Source: Syntrophobacter sp. SbD2 (lineage in GTDB: Bacteria; Desulfobacterota; Syntrophobacteria; Syntrophobacterales; Syntrophobacteraceae). Taken from it: a stretch of 13,476 nucleotides of DNA. Below, one piece after another: positions 1 through 6,901 of this stretch (position 1 is the stretch's first letter; each line of letters opens with the position of its first letter). The stretch is taken from assembly GCA_900290385.1 (NCBI GenBank), contig OMSV01000196.1:1-13476 (forward strand). Reading direction: 5' to 3'. A program made the position numbers and the translations under genes. The notes below the pieces were generated by a model. It was not told the DNA's origin. It saw nothing but the letters and a program-made list of their open reading frames with translations, and made no database searches.

Positions 1-2
1 GT

Positions 3-164
3 TGCGCGGAGGCGTACATGGGTACCGCCTCGCGGAGCGTCGAGATCCGTGATTGGGTTTTACTGCCGCCGCCGGAGGCAGCGGCAACTCTGGCTGCGGC
101 TCAGCCGCCCGCCAGGGCGGAAAAGGACCCTTTCCGGATGGAAACTAAGATAGTCTTTACATAA
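3..164 (+). CDS. 3' end of an unrecognised gene (partial, cut by window edge)
   Basis: An open frame enters from the left edge and runs 53 codons to a TAA at 162-164. Of the three forward frames it is the most protein-like: third codon positions are rich in G and C like the neighbouring genes. Frame 1 instead gives an arginine-rich shadow and frame 2 stops early. The visible peptide begins with a segment like AYMGTASRSVEIRDWV, then has a proline/alanine-rich stretch (LPPPEAAATLAAAQPPARA), and ends in METKIVFT. A Pro/Ala-rich linker or tail is common at the C-termini of bacterial proteins and gives no function. It lies on the same strand about 110 nt upstream of glgA, so it could belong to the same carbohydrate-related cluster, but I do not recognise the family. 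It may also be a chance frame. Confidence 0.42.
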   Translation, partial: CAEAYMGTASRSVEIRDWVLLPPPEAAATLAAAQPPARAEKDPFRMETKIVFT

Positions 165-184
165 CATGCCATCACAAGCATTAT
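156..184 (+). promoter_or_regulatory. candidate sigma-70 promoter for glgA
   Basis: A -35-like TTTACA (156-161) is separated by 17 nt from a -10-like CATTAT (179-184). This would give a leader of about 80 nt before the glgA start at 274. The surrounding DNA (roughly 140-270) is clearly more AT-rich than the flanking coding DNA. Both boxes are imperfect, and the -35 overlaps the stop codon of the upstream frame, so this is a weak prediction. Confidence 0.25.
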
Positions 185-273
185 ATCAGGGTAAAATGGC
201 TGCGGCGCACCTATGTTCGAGAAACAGCGCTACAAAGCAATAATTATTTTTACCTCGAAAGCAGAGTATTCGA

Positions 274-1788
274 ATGCAAGTTCTTTTCTGCGCCTCTGAA
301 GTGGCCCCTTTTGCAAAGAGCGGCGGTCTTGCCGACGTGACCGCTTCTCTGCCTGAATCGCTCCACGAATTTGGCTGCGACGTCCGGATCTTTATGCCCC
401 TTTACCGCTCGGTGCGCGAGAAGACTCTGGATCTCGATCCGCTGGCTCAGGACATAATCATTCCAATCGGAACACACGATTACCACATTCATTTGTGGAA
501 AAGCCGGACCGCATCAGGCATTCCAATCTATTTCCTGGAAAAGGACGAACTCTACGACAGGTCATACCTTTATGGCAGCCCCGTTCGCGGCGATTATGAA
601 GACAACGCTGAAAGGTTCATAGTCCTTAGTCTGGCGGTGAGGCAACTTTGCGCGGCCATCGACTGGTATCCGTCGATTTTTCATCTCCATGATTGGCAAA
701 CCGCGCTGGTTGCGGCATATTTCCAGACCAACTGGCGCTATGACACTAAATTCGGCAGCTCGGGGACCGTTTTCACTATTCACAACCTCGCTTACCAGGG
801 TGTCTTCCCCGCTGGTTTTTTCAGCCTGACCAACCTTCCGCCGAACGTCTGGTCGCCTCAGGGGATCGAATTCTGGGGGAATTGCAATTTCCTGAAGGCT
901 GGGCTCGTTTACAGCGATTTCATCACCACCGTCAGTCCCCGGTACGCTTCAGAAATCACAACCAATGACTTCGGCTTCGGACTCGATGGGGTCCTGAAAG
1001 AGCGAAAAGACAGCCTGCGGGGAATACTGAACGGAATTGATATAAACACATGGGACCCGCAGACAGACCCCTATCTTCCCCGCAATTACAGCGCCGACGA
1101 TCTTGCCGGAAAGAAAGTCTGTAAAGACGCTCTGTGCAAACAAACCGGTTTTGTGGGAAAAAGCTGTGACCTCCCGTTGCTCGGCATGATAAGCCGGCTT
1201 GCAGCCCAAAAGGGCTTCGACCTGCTCGAAGAAATCCTGCCGGCTTTGCTGAAACTGCCGGTGAACCTGGTAATCCTCGCAACAGGGAATGCAGCTATCG
1301 AGGCAAACATCCGCGATATGGCAAAGCTCTACCCAAACCGCCTGAAACTCGTCGGCCGCTATGACGAGGAAATGGCGCACCTCATTGAAGCGGGAGCCGA
1401 CATTTTCCTGATGCCTTCCCGGTACGAGCCCTGCGGGCTCAACCAGATGTATAGCCTTCGCTACGGTACGATCCCGGTGGTGCACGCGACCGGGGGGCTC
1501 GATGACTCGGTGGCCGACGTTCTCACCTGCCCGGATTCGGGTACCGGCTTCAAATTCTTCAAATACGAACCGAAGGCTTTTCTTAAGACAATAAAATCAG
1601 CACTGGAATTGTTAAAAGACCCACTCAAATGGGTCGAAATTCAAAAAAGAGCCATGACTCGGGATTTTTCTTGGGACAGGTCCGCAAGGCAGTACGTCGA
1701 GGTATACGAGAAAGTGCTGGCGGCAAAAAAAGGATTGGCGGCACAACCGGGACCAAAACCCGCTCCCACCGGGGATGTGTCTTGCTGA
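274..1788 (+). CDS. glgA: glycogen (starch) synthase, ADP-glucose type, GT5 family
   Basis: Transfers glucose from ADP-glucose to the non-reducing end of a growing alpha-1,4-glucan in the cytoplasm, the elongation step of bacterial glycogen synthesis. The 504-residue product starts with the hallmark KSGGLADV loop (K15-V22), whose lysine aligns with the ADP-glucose-binding Lys15 of E. coli GlgA. The N-terminal GT5 domain contains H139-D-W-Q and TIHNLAYQG. The C-terminal GT-B domain has SRYEPCGLNQ, with the catalytic-region glutamate at E385, followed by RYGTIPVVHATGGLDDSV. Length is near the usual 480-500; the excess is a proline/alanine-rich tail after about residue 480 (GLAAQPGPKPAPTGDVSC). 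The ATG at 274 is chosen because the KSGGL motif then sits at its canonical distance from the N-terminus, although only a weak GCAGAG precedes it. No other glycogen gene is visible. It converges on rpoH. Confidence 0.96.
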   Translation: MQVLFCASEVAPFAKSGGLADVTASLPESLHEFGCDVRIFMPLYRSVREKTLDLDPLAQDIIIPIGTHDYHIHLWKSRTASGIPIYFLEKDELYDRSYLYGSPVRGDYEDNAERFIVLSLAVRQLCAAIDWYPSIFHLHDWQTALVAAYFQTNWRYDTKFGSSGTVFTIHNLAYQGVFPAGFFSLTNLPPNVWSPQGIEFWGNCNFLKAGLVYSDFITTVSPRYASEITTNDFGFGLDGVLKERKDSLRGILNGIDINTWDPQTDPYLPRNYSADDLAGKKVCKDALCKQTGFVGKSCDLPLLGMISRLAAQKGFDLLEEILPALLKLPVNLVILATGNAAIEANIRDMAKLYPNRLKLVGRYDEEMAHLIEAGADIFLMPSRYEPCGLNQMYSLRYGTIPVVHATGGLDDSVADVLTCPDSGTGFKFFKYEPKAFLKTIKSALELLKDPLKWVEIQKRAMTRDFSWDRSARQYVEVYEKVLAAKKGLAAQPGPKPAPTGDVSC

Positions 1789-1820
1789 TGGGCGTTTTCC
1801 TGGACTCCAATGTCCTTCCC

Positions 1821-1847
1821 GGCGGTTGCTTGCAAGCTAACCTCGCC
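1821..1847. terminator. imperfect inverted repeat between convergent glgA and rpoH, possible bidirectional terminator
   Basis: GGCG (1821) and CGCC (ending 1847) flank a GTT/AAC pair and a central GCTTGCAAGC palindrome, giving an interrupted hairpin in the 60-nt gap. The right arm ends one base before the rpoH stop codon. There is no run of T after either side, so it is not a canonical intrinsic terminator. It could be a weak terminator or an mRNA end-protecting hairpin. Confidence 0.3.
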
Positions 1848-1848
1848 G

Positions 1849-2826
1849 TTAAATCTCGATCATGCTCTCCTGGAGCAGTTCAATGTCTTCGATTTCCTCT
1901 TCGAGGTAGGCCTTGAGCTTTTTTTTGAGCCGGCTTTCGATCTGGCGCACTCGCTCGCGGCTGATCCCGAACTTGTCTCCGATTTCCTGCAGGGTCATGG
2001 GATCTTCGGTCAGAAGCCTCTTATCGAATATTACGGCTTCCTTGCCCTTGAGCTGCTCTTTGAACAGCATCAGCTTGTCATGGAGAATAGCCTTGGCTTC
2101 CTGGTCCGCTATCTGATCGTCAACGGGCAGATCGTCCGAGGGCAGAAAAGATTTGTGTGTATCCTCTGAGTCCTCCTTCAGCGGGCTGTCGAGAGATATC
2201 TCCCAGCTATTGAGCCTCTGGTCCATTTCAATGACCTCCGACTCCTTCACATCGAGCCGGTGACTGAGCAGCTTGGGGGAAGCCTCGATGCCCTGGGCTT
2301 CCAGTCTCTCTTTTTCCTTGCGCAAGTTGAAGAAGAGTTTCCGCTGTGCCTGGGTCGTACCGATCTTGACCAGTTTCCAGTTGTCCATGATGAACTTGAT
2401 TATGTAGGCCTTGATCCAGAACGAGGCATAGTAGGAAAACTTGTATCCCCTGTAGGGATCGAATTTCTTTACCGCCTGCATCAATCCGACGTTGCCCTCC
2501 TGGATGAGGTCCATCAGGTTTTGCATCCAGTATCGTTGAAAATCCATGGCAATTTTGACAACCAGCCTGAGATTCGCGGTGATCAACTTATAGGCGGAAT
2601 CTATATCGCCTTTTTCGCGATAGCGGATAGCCAGGTCCATTTCATCCTCCCTGCTGAGGAGCGGATACCGCTTGATCTCGTCGAGGTATAGGCGGAATGG
2701 ATCGAAGGAAACCGGCTGATGCCTGTCCTGAACGGCCCCAGATCGAGCTTCTTCGTTTTCCGGGGCTTCCTCTGAAGTTGGCCGCTCAGCGGCTGGAACC
2801 TTCTTTGTTTTTGAGTTCTTAACCAT
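1849..2826 (-). CDS. rpoH: RNA polymerase sigma-32 type factor (RpoH subfamily)
   Basis: A group 3/heat-shock type sigma-70 family factor that directs RNA polymerase core to heat-shock promoters. The 325-residue product has a charged N-terminal extension of about 40 residues, then region 1.2 (FDPFRLYLDEIKRYPLLS, 41-58). Region 2 (about 78-150) includes NLRLVVKIA, DLIQEGNVGLMQAVKKFDPYRGYKFSYYASFWIKAYI. The RpoH box QRKLFFNLRK (161-170) immediately follows region 2.4 and is the signature separating RpoH from RpoD/RpoS. The region 4 helix-turn-helix is at about 277-305 (TLQEIGDKFGISRERVRQIESRLKKKL). E. coli RpoH is 284 residues; the excess is the Lys/Glu-rich N-terminus and an acidic C-terminus. 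The ATG at 2826 follows an AAGGG-like site about 10 nt away, and an upstream ATG is closed by a stop. It is transcribed away from hisC and converges on glgA. No sigma-32 type promoter is obvious upstream. Confidence 0.93.
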   Translation of the reverse strand: MVKNSKTKKVPAAERPTSEEAPENEEARSGAVQDRHQPVSFDPFRLYLDEIKRYPLLSREDEMDLAIRYREKGDIDSAYKLITANLRLVVKIAMDFQRYWMQNLMDLIQEGNVGLMQAVKKFDPYRGYKFSYYASFWIKAYIIKFIMDNWKLVKIGTTQAQRKLFFNLRKEKERLEAQGIEASPKLLSHRLDVKESEVIEMDQRLNSWEISLDSPLKEDSEDTHKSFLPSDDLPVDDQIADQEAKAILHDKLMLFKEQLKGKEAVIFDKRLLTEDPMTLQEIGDKFGISRERVRQIESRLKKKLKAYLEEEIEDIELLQESMIEI

Positions 2827-2922
2827 GTATTGGTTATCCCTTACCGTGGGTACACATAGCGTTCTCTGACGTATCTCCGGCCGCTCCCTGCACTGGAAGC
2901 TATTTGCTAAGTCTGGTTCATA

Positions 2923-2951
2923 TTAATATACCTGAATTGAAAGGAAAGCAA
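2923..2951 (-). promoter_or_regulatory. candidate sigma-70 promoter for rpoH
   Basis: On the minus strand TTGCTT (2951 to 2946) is followed after 17 nt by TATTAA (2928 to 2923). This would leave a leader of about 90 nt before the rpoH start. The -10 lies in an AT-rich patch (TATTAATATA) that also offers a TATATT at a shorter 15-nt spacing. It is a prediction from consensus resemblance only. Confidence 0.33.
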
Positions 2952-2968
2952 TTTTTTCCCCGGAATCC

Positions 2969-2997
2969 TTGATTTTTACGCACCCTTCCATTATATG
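2969..2997 (+). promoter_or_regulatory. candidate sigma-70 promoter for hisC-cmk
   Basis: TTGATT (2969-2974), a 17-nt spacer and TATATG (2992-2997) resemble a housekeeping promoter and predict a start near 3004, about 40 nt before the hisC ATG. It lies back to back with the proposed rpoH promoter. The -10 lacks the conserved final T, so confidence is modest. Confidence 0.33.
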
Positions 2998-3043
2998 TCT
3001 GCGGATAATAATTCAGAAGGGACTGTTGACCTGACAACCTGAC

Positions 3044-4246
3044 ATGAAACCCTGCGCCCCAAAACATATCGCGAGCATCATTCCCTATCCTCCGGGCAAG
3101 CCGATCGAAGAACTGGAACGCGAATACGGAATAAGCGGCTCAATAAAGCTCGCAAGCAATGAAAATCCTCTTGGCCCATCCCCCAGGGCGATCGAGGCCG
3201 TTCTGGCCACGTTGTCCAAACTGAATCGTTATCCGGACGGAAGCGGTTTTTATCTGCGAAAAAAGCTTTCGGAAAAATATTCCATTCCCTTCGATGGCAT
3301 TGTGCTGGGCAACGGTTCAAATGAAATCATAGAATTGGTTATCCGGGCCTTTTTGACCCCGGGTGACGAAGTGATAATGCCTGCGCCCTCTTTCCTTCTC
3401 TACAGGCTTGTCGTCCAGTGGATGGGTGGCAAACCGATTCCCGTGCCCCTGAAGATAAATCTGGGAATCGACCTGGAAAAGATGGCGCAAGCGGTAACGC
3501 CGAAAACGAAGGTAATTTTTCTCACCAATCCGAATAACCCCACGGGCACAGTCATCAGCAAGAGCGATTTTGACGCCTTCCTCTCAAATGTCCCCCCTGA
3601 GGTGCTGGTCGTGCTTGATGAGGCTTACATAGAATTCAACAAAAACCCGGATACCCCGTCTGGCTTTGATTATATATGCAAGAACGGGCCTGGCGTCGTC
3701 GTTTTGAGGACATTTTCCAAGGCCTACGGATTGGCCGGCCTGCGAATCGGCTTCGGTGCGATGGATCCCGATATTGCAAGTTTTTTGAATCGCGTGCGGC
3801 AGCCTTTCAATACGGGGTCTGTTGCGCAGGCAGCCGCTTTAGCTGCCCTCGATGACGAGGAGTTTCTGCGCCTGACGCAGCAAACCATATGGGACGGGCT
3901 GCAATATCTCTACAACGAAGTTGAGAAAATGGGCCTGGAATACATCACTTCAGAAGCCAATTTCTTTCTGATTGAGGTTGCCTGCGAGGCTAAAAGATTA
4001 TTCGAAGCCATGCTGCGCCACGGAGTGATCATCAGGTCCATGGCTTCCTACGGCATGGAACGATTCATTCGAGTGAATGCGGGGCTTCCGGAGGAGAACA
4101 GGCGGTTCGTCAGCACTTTGGGCATCGTATTGGCAGAAATGGACCTAACCGATCCGGATCGCGGGCAGGGCCAACCCCGGACCGGAGCTTGCCCCGGACT
4201 TGATCCGGGGTCTCAGGCAGGCCCCAGCGGAAAGTTGAACCGGTGA
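3044..4246 (+). CDS. hisC: histidinol-phosphate aminotransferase, with a repeat-derived C-terminal tail
   Basis: A PLP-dependent class I/II (fold type I) aminotransferase that exchanges amino groups between histidinol phosphate and imidazole-acetol phosphate in histidine synthesis. Visible family signatures are YPPGKPIEELEREYG near the N-terminus, KLASNENPLGPSP (35-47), TNPNNPTG (161-168), LDEAYIEF (191-198), the PLP-lysine motif RTFSKAYGLAGLRIGFG with Schiff-base K226, and RFIRVNAG (340-347). The normal fold should end around residue 368 (LAEMDLTD). About 30 further residues (GQGQPRTGACPGLDPGSQAGPSGKLNR) are encoded by a palindromic repeat and exceed the usual length of about 355-365. The ATG at 3044 has only a distant AGAAGG (3015-3020); a stop at 3032 blocks an earlier start. 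The stop overlaps the cmk GTG in a GTGA arrangement. No other his gene is nearby. HisC-like enzymes can sometimes use aromatic substrates, so the exact substrate is inferred. Confidence 0.93.
   Translation: MKPCAPKHIASIIPYPPGKPIEELEREYGISGSIKLASNENPLGPSPRAIEAVLATLSKLNRYPDGSGFYLRKKLSEKYSIPFDGIVLGNGSNEIIELVIRAFLTPGDEVIMPAPSFLLYRLVVQWMGGKPIPVPLKINLGIDLEKMAQAVTPKTKVIFLTNPNNPTGTVISKSDFDAFLSNVPPEVLVVLDEAYIEFNKNPDTPSGFDYICKNGPGVVVLRTFSKAYGLAGLRIGFGAMDPDIASFLNRVRQPFNTGSVAQAAALAALDDEEFLRLTQQTIWDGLQYLYNEVEKMGLEYITSEANFFLIEVACEAKRLFEAMLRHGVIIRSMASYGMERFIRVNAGLPEENRRFVSTLGIVLAEMDLTDPDRGQGQPRTGACPGLDPGSQAGPSGKLNR
4192..4210. repeat. palindromic repeat element inside hisC 3' end
   Basis: CCCCGGA (4192-4198) and TCCGGGG (4204-4210) form a perfect 7-bp stem around a CTTGA loop. 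Related half-sites lie just upstream: a perfect GATCCGGATC palindrome at 4151-4160 and CCCCGGACCGG from 4175. The CCCCGGA-N5-TCCGGGG core resembles short interspersed palindromes abundant in many proteobacterial genomes; that comparison is from memory. It is read in frame as PGLDPGS at the end of HisC, and lies about 32 nt before the cmk start. Confidence 0.7.
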
Positions 4247-4944
4247 TAATAGCTGTGGACGGCCCGGCGGGCGCCGGAAAGAGCACTGTTTGCAGAATCC
4301 TGGCAAAAAGGCTTGGCTTTGTGTATCTGGATACCGGGGCCATGTATCGGGCACTGGCGTGGGCATTAAATACCGGTTCTGATGGGCTCGGCCGGCTGCC
4401 GGAAGCACATCCGGACGAGGATCACACCCGAGAGTTGCTGGAGCGAATACCGCTTTTGTTTTTTATAAAAGAGAACAGGCTGGAGATTTGCTACGGTGAA
4501 AGGCTTCTCTCGGAGGAGCTTCGCAGCCCGCAGATCAGCGAGGCGGCCTCCAGGATTTCTCAACTGCCTGCAGTAAGAGAGTTTCTCGTGGCGTGGCAAA
4601 GAAAGCTGGCCGGCCAGGGAGTCAGTATCGTCGCAGAGGGACGCGACACGGCGACGGTCGTCTTTCCGAAGGCCGATCTGAAGGTATTCCTCACAGCGGA
4701 TTTGCATGCACGAGCCAAAAGACGGTTTGCAGAATATAGTGAGAAGGGGATAAGCCTATCTTTGGAACAAATGCAGGAGCGCATTCGACAACGCGACGAG
4801 GCGGATTCCAACCGCGATCATTCTCCCATGCGGCCCGCCGAAGGGGCCATTTTGCTTGATACATCCCACCTCAGCGTTGAGCAAGCAGTTGATCGGCTTA
4901 GCGGGCAGGCTCAAGAGTTAATCGAAGCCGGTTCTCCGGCATAG
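4243..4944 (+). CDS. cmk: cytidylate kinase
   Basis: Phosphorylates CMP and dCMP to the diphosphates with ATP in the cytoplasm, recycling CMP from RNA turnover and lipid synthesis. The 233-residue protein begins with a Walker A loop, DGPAGAGKST (6-15), then LGFVYLDTGAMYRAL (24-38) of the nucleotide-binding region. The central insert typical of bacterial CMP kinases ends in AEGRDTATVVFPKADLKVFLTA (131-152). RDEADSNRDHSPMRPAEGAILLDTSHL (184-210) is the lid/substrate-binding segment with its conserved RD and S-P pattern. The GTG at 4243 is the natural start because the P-loop then sits at its usual position. It overlaps the hisC stop by 4 nt, so translation is probably coupled; GGAAAG at 4229-4234 can serve as ribosome binding site. 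rpsA follows, the cmk-rpsA pairing seen widely in proteobacteria. Confidence 0.96.
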   Translation: MIIAVDGPAGAGKSTVCRILAKRLGFVYLDTGAMYRALAWALNTGSDGLGRLPEAHPDEDHTRELLERIPLLFFIKENRLEICYGERLLSEELRSPQISEAASRISQLPAVREFLVAWQRKLAGQGVSIVAEGRDTATVVFPKADLKVFLTADLHARAKRRFAEYSEKGISLSLEQMQERIRQRDEADSNRDHSPMRPAEGAILLDTSHLSVEQAVDRLSGQAQELIEAGSPA

Positions 4945-4961
4945 AGATAACAACTTTAAGA

Positions 4962-4990
4962 TTGCTTATTTATCCGCTGTTTGCTAGAGT
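4962..4990 (+). promoter_or_regulatory. candidate rpsA promoter
   Basis: TTGCTT (4962-4967), 17 nt, then TAGAGT (4985-4990) lie in the AT-rich spacer after cmk and predict a transcript start near 4997. If real, it excludes a TTG start at 4981 and favours the ATG at 5047 for rpsA with a leader of about 50 nt. Confidence 0.33.
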
Positions 4991-5046
4991 TCGGCTTTGA
5001 TATGGCGCAAAGAGCCAAAAATCAGGTAAGGGGGCAAATAGGATCG

Positions 5047-6831
5047 ATGACCGTAAAAGATGAACAAAAAGAACAAACCCTTGAACTGGAGACTCTTTCT
5101 TCTTCGGACGAACATGAGCCTGATGAAGAAACGGATTCCATGCACGACCTTTATGAGCAAAGCTTCCGAAATATCCAAGAGGGCGAGGTAATCCGCGGAC
5201 GGATCGTCCAGCTCAGTGATGATTTTGTCATGGTGGACATCGGGTACAAATCGGAAGGCCAGATCTCGATTCACGAATTCAAAGATGAACAGGGCATAGT
5301 GCAGGCCGACATTGGAGATGAAATCGATGTTCTGCTCGAGTTCCATGATGACGACGACGGAACTATTCATCTGTCCAAGGAGAAGGCCGCCAAGATCAAG
5401 GTCTGGGACGATATAAGCCGGATCTACAGCGACGACGGCATGATCGAGGGCAAGATCATCGCAAAGGTCAAGGGCGGTCTGGCCGTCGACATCGGAGTAC
5501 AGGCTTTTTTGCCCGGATCTCAGGTCGATCTGCGGCCGGTCAGAAACCTCGAATCGCTTATCGGGCATACCTTTCCATTCAAAGTCCTCAAATATAACAA
5601 GAAAAGAAGAAACGTCGTGCTATCTCGACGCGCTCTGCTTGAAAAAGAGCGCGAACAGATGAAGTCCTTTACCCTGGCTACCCTCAAAGACAACAAGCAG
5701 GTTGACGGAATAGTAAAGAATATCACCGATTACGGTGTTTTCGTGGACCTTGGCGGGATCGACGGGTTGTTGCACATTACCGACATGAGTTGGGGCCGGG
5801 TGGGACATCCTTCGGAAATGTTTCAGATCGGCGACAAGATAAAGGTGAAGATCCTCAGTTTCGACCGTGACAGCGAGAGAGTGTCCCTTGGACTCAAGCA
5901 GCTTGTGGATGATCCGTGGACCAAGGCCGAGGAGAAGTACCCGGTTGAGACCAAGGTGCGAGGCAAGGTTGTCAGCCTGACCGATTACGGCGCATTCGTT
6001 GAAATCGAGGAAGGCGTCGAGGGGCTCATTCATGTCTCCGAGATGTCCTGGACAAAGAAGATACGACATCCCTCAAAGATTCTTTCCGTCGGCGACGAAG
6101 TCGAAGCGGTCGTGCTCAGTATCAATCCCGAAAACAAGCGTATTTCTCTCGGCATGAAACAGCTTGAATCAAATCCCTGGGACGTTATAGCGCAGAAATA
6201 CCCCGTGGGGACCACAATTGCCGGCAAGATAAAGAACATAACCGATTTCGGCATTTTTATCGGAATCGATGAAGGCATTGACGGCCTCGTTCATATTTCG
6301 GATATCTCGTGGACAAAGCGGGTCAAGCACCCGTCGGAGGTTTTTCGCAAAAATCAGGAAGTCCAGGCAATCGTGCTCAACATCGACAAGGACAACGAAC
6401 GGTTCTCGCTCGGCATAAAGCAGCTCGAGTCCGATCCATGGGAAAGCATTCCGCAGCGTTACCCGATGGGCAGCGTTGTGTCTGGTCCGATCACAAACGT
6501 CACCGATTTCGGTCTCTTTGTGGAACTCGAGGAAGGAATCGAAGGCCTGGTCCATGTCTCCGAAATCAGCAAGGATAAGATCAAGTCTCCCGTCGGGCAG
6601 TTCAAACCCGGTGACACAATCTCCGCCAAGGTGATAAACATCTCTGCGAAAGACAGAAAAATCGGCCTCTCAGTCAAGAAGATCGAAGAACACGACGAAC
6701 GATCCAATTATGACGAGTACATGAGCACCAGTAAAGCCGCCACCTCGAACTTTGGCGAGCTGCTCAAAGAAGAGCTTGAAGCAAAGGCGCAAAGTTCGGC
6801 CAATAACACTACAAACAGTGATAAAGCCTAA
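5047..6831 (+). CDS. rpsA: 30S ribosomal protein S1, six S1 domains
   Basis: Binds mRNA at the 30S subunit and helps unfold and place it for initiation. From the ATG at 5047 the protein has 594 residues. An acidic N-terminal segment (about 1-45) precedes six S1/OB-fold repeats at roughly 46-112, 132-196, 217-285, 303-371, 390-458 and 475-545. Repeats 3-6 carry the classical pattern [22 protein letters not shown]...HPSE, repeats 3-5 ending in a D/N-PW linker. Domains 1 and 2 are the more divergent ribosome-binding type, as in E. coli S1 (557 residues, also six domains). The C-terminus has [12 protein letters not shown], similar to the tail of many S1 proteins. The frame is open upstream to a TTG at 4981 and an ATG at 5002. 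The ATG at 5047 is preferred because AAGGGG (5029-5034) lies upstream, although its spacing of about 12 nt is long, and because a possible promoter lies at 4962-4990. A strong terminator follows. Confidence 0.93.
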   Translation: [594 protein letters not shown]

Positions 6832-6866
6832 CTCGCATGCACTTTTCGCCTTCTCCATGAATCCCC

Positions 6867-6901
6867 CGGTCAGGCGCCTCAAGTGCCTGACCGTTTTTTT
6901 T
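6867..6901 (+). terminator. rho-independent terminator after rpsA
   Basis: CGGTCAGGC (6867-6875) pairs perfectly with GCCTGACCG (6885-6893). The stem can extend two more pairs, one of them G-U, to leave a five-base loop. It is followed directly by eight T residues (6894-6901). This is a textbook intrinsic terminator. It begins 35 nt after the rpsA stop and ends 25 nt before the sppA start. Confidence 0.93.

Noticed and set aside
216..259. TTCGAG and CTCGAA arms in the glgA leader
   Set aside because: Six-base arms with a 32-nt loop are likely chance; no riboswitch-like conserved core was recognisable.
949..1485. A 178-codon minus-strand frame opposite glgA
   Set aside because: It overlaps the conserved GT-B domain of glgA and shows no family signature.
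1629..1916. A 95-codon plus-strand frame spanning the glgA end and the glgA/rpoH gap
   Set aside because: Most of it is a shifted reading of glgA and antisense rpoH. The peptide is low in conserved features, and the true glgA frame explains the region.
4984..5568. A 194-codon minus-strand frame opposite the start of rpsA
   Set aside because: The sense strand encodes clear S1 domains; the antisense peptide shows no family signature.
5689..6670. Internal sequence similarity across rpsA that looks like a tandem repeat
   Set aside because: It reflects the repeated S1 domains of the protein, not a separate DNA repeat or CRISPR-like array.
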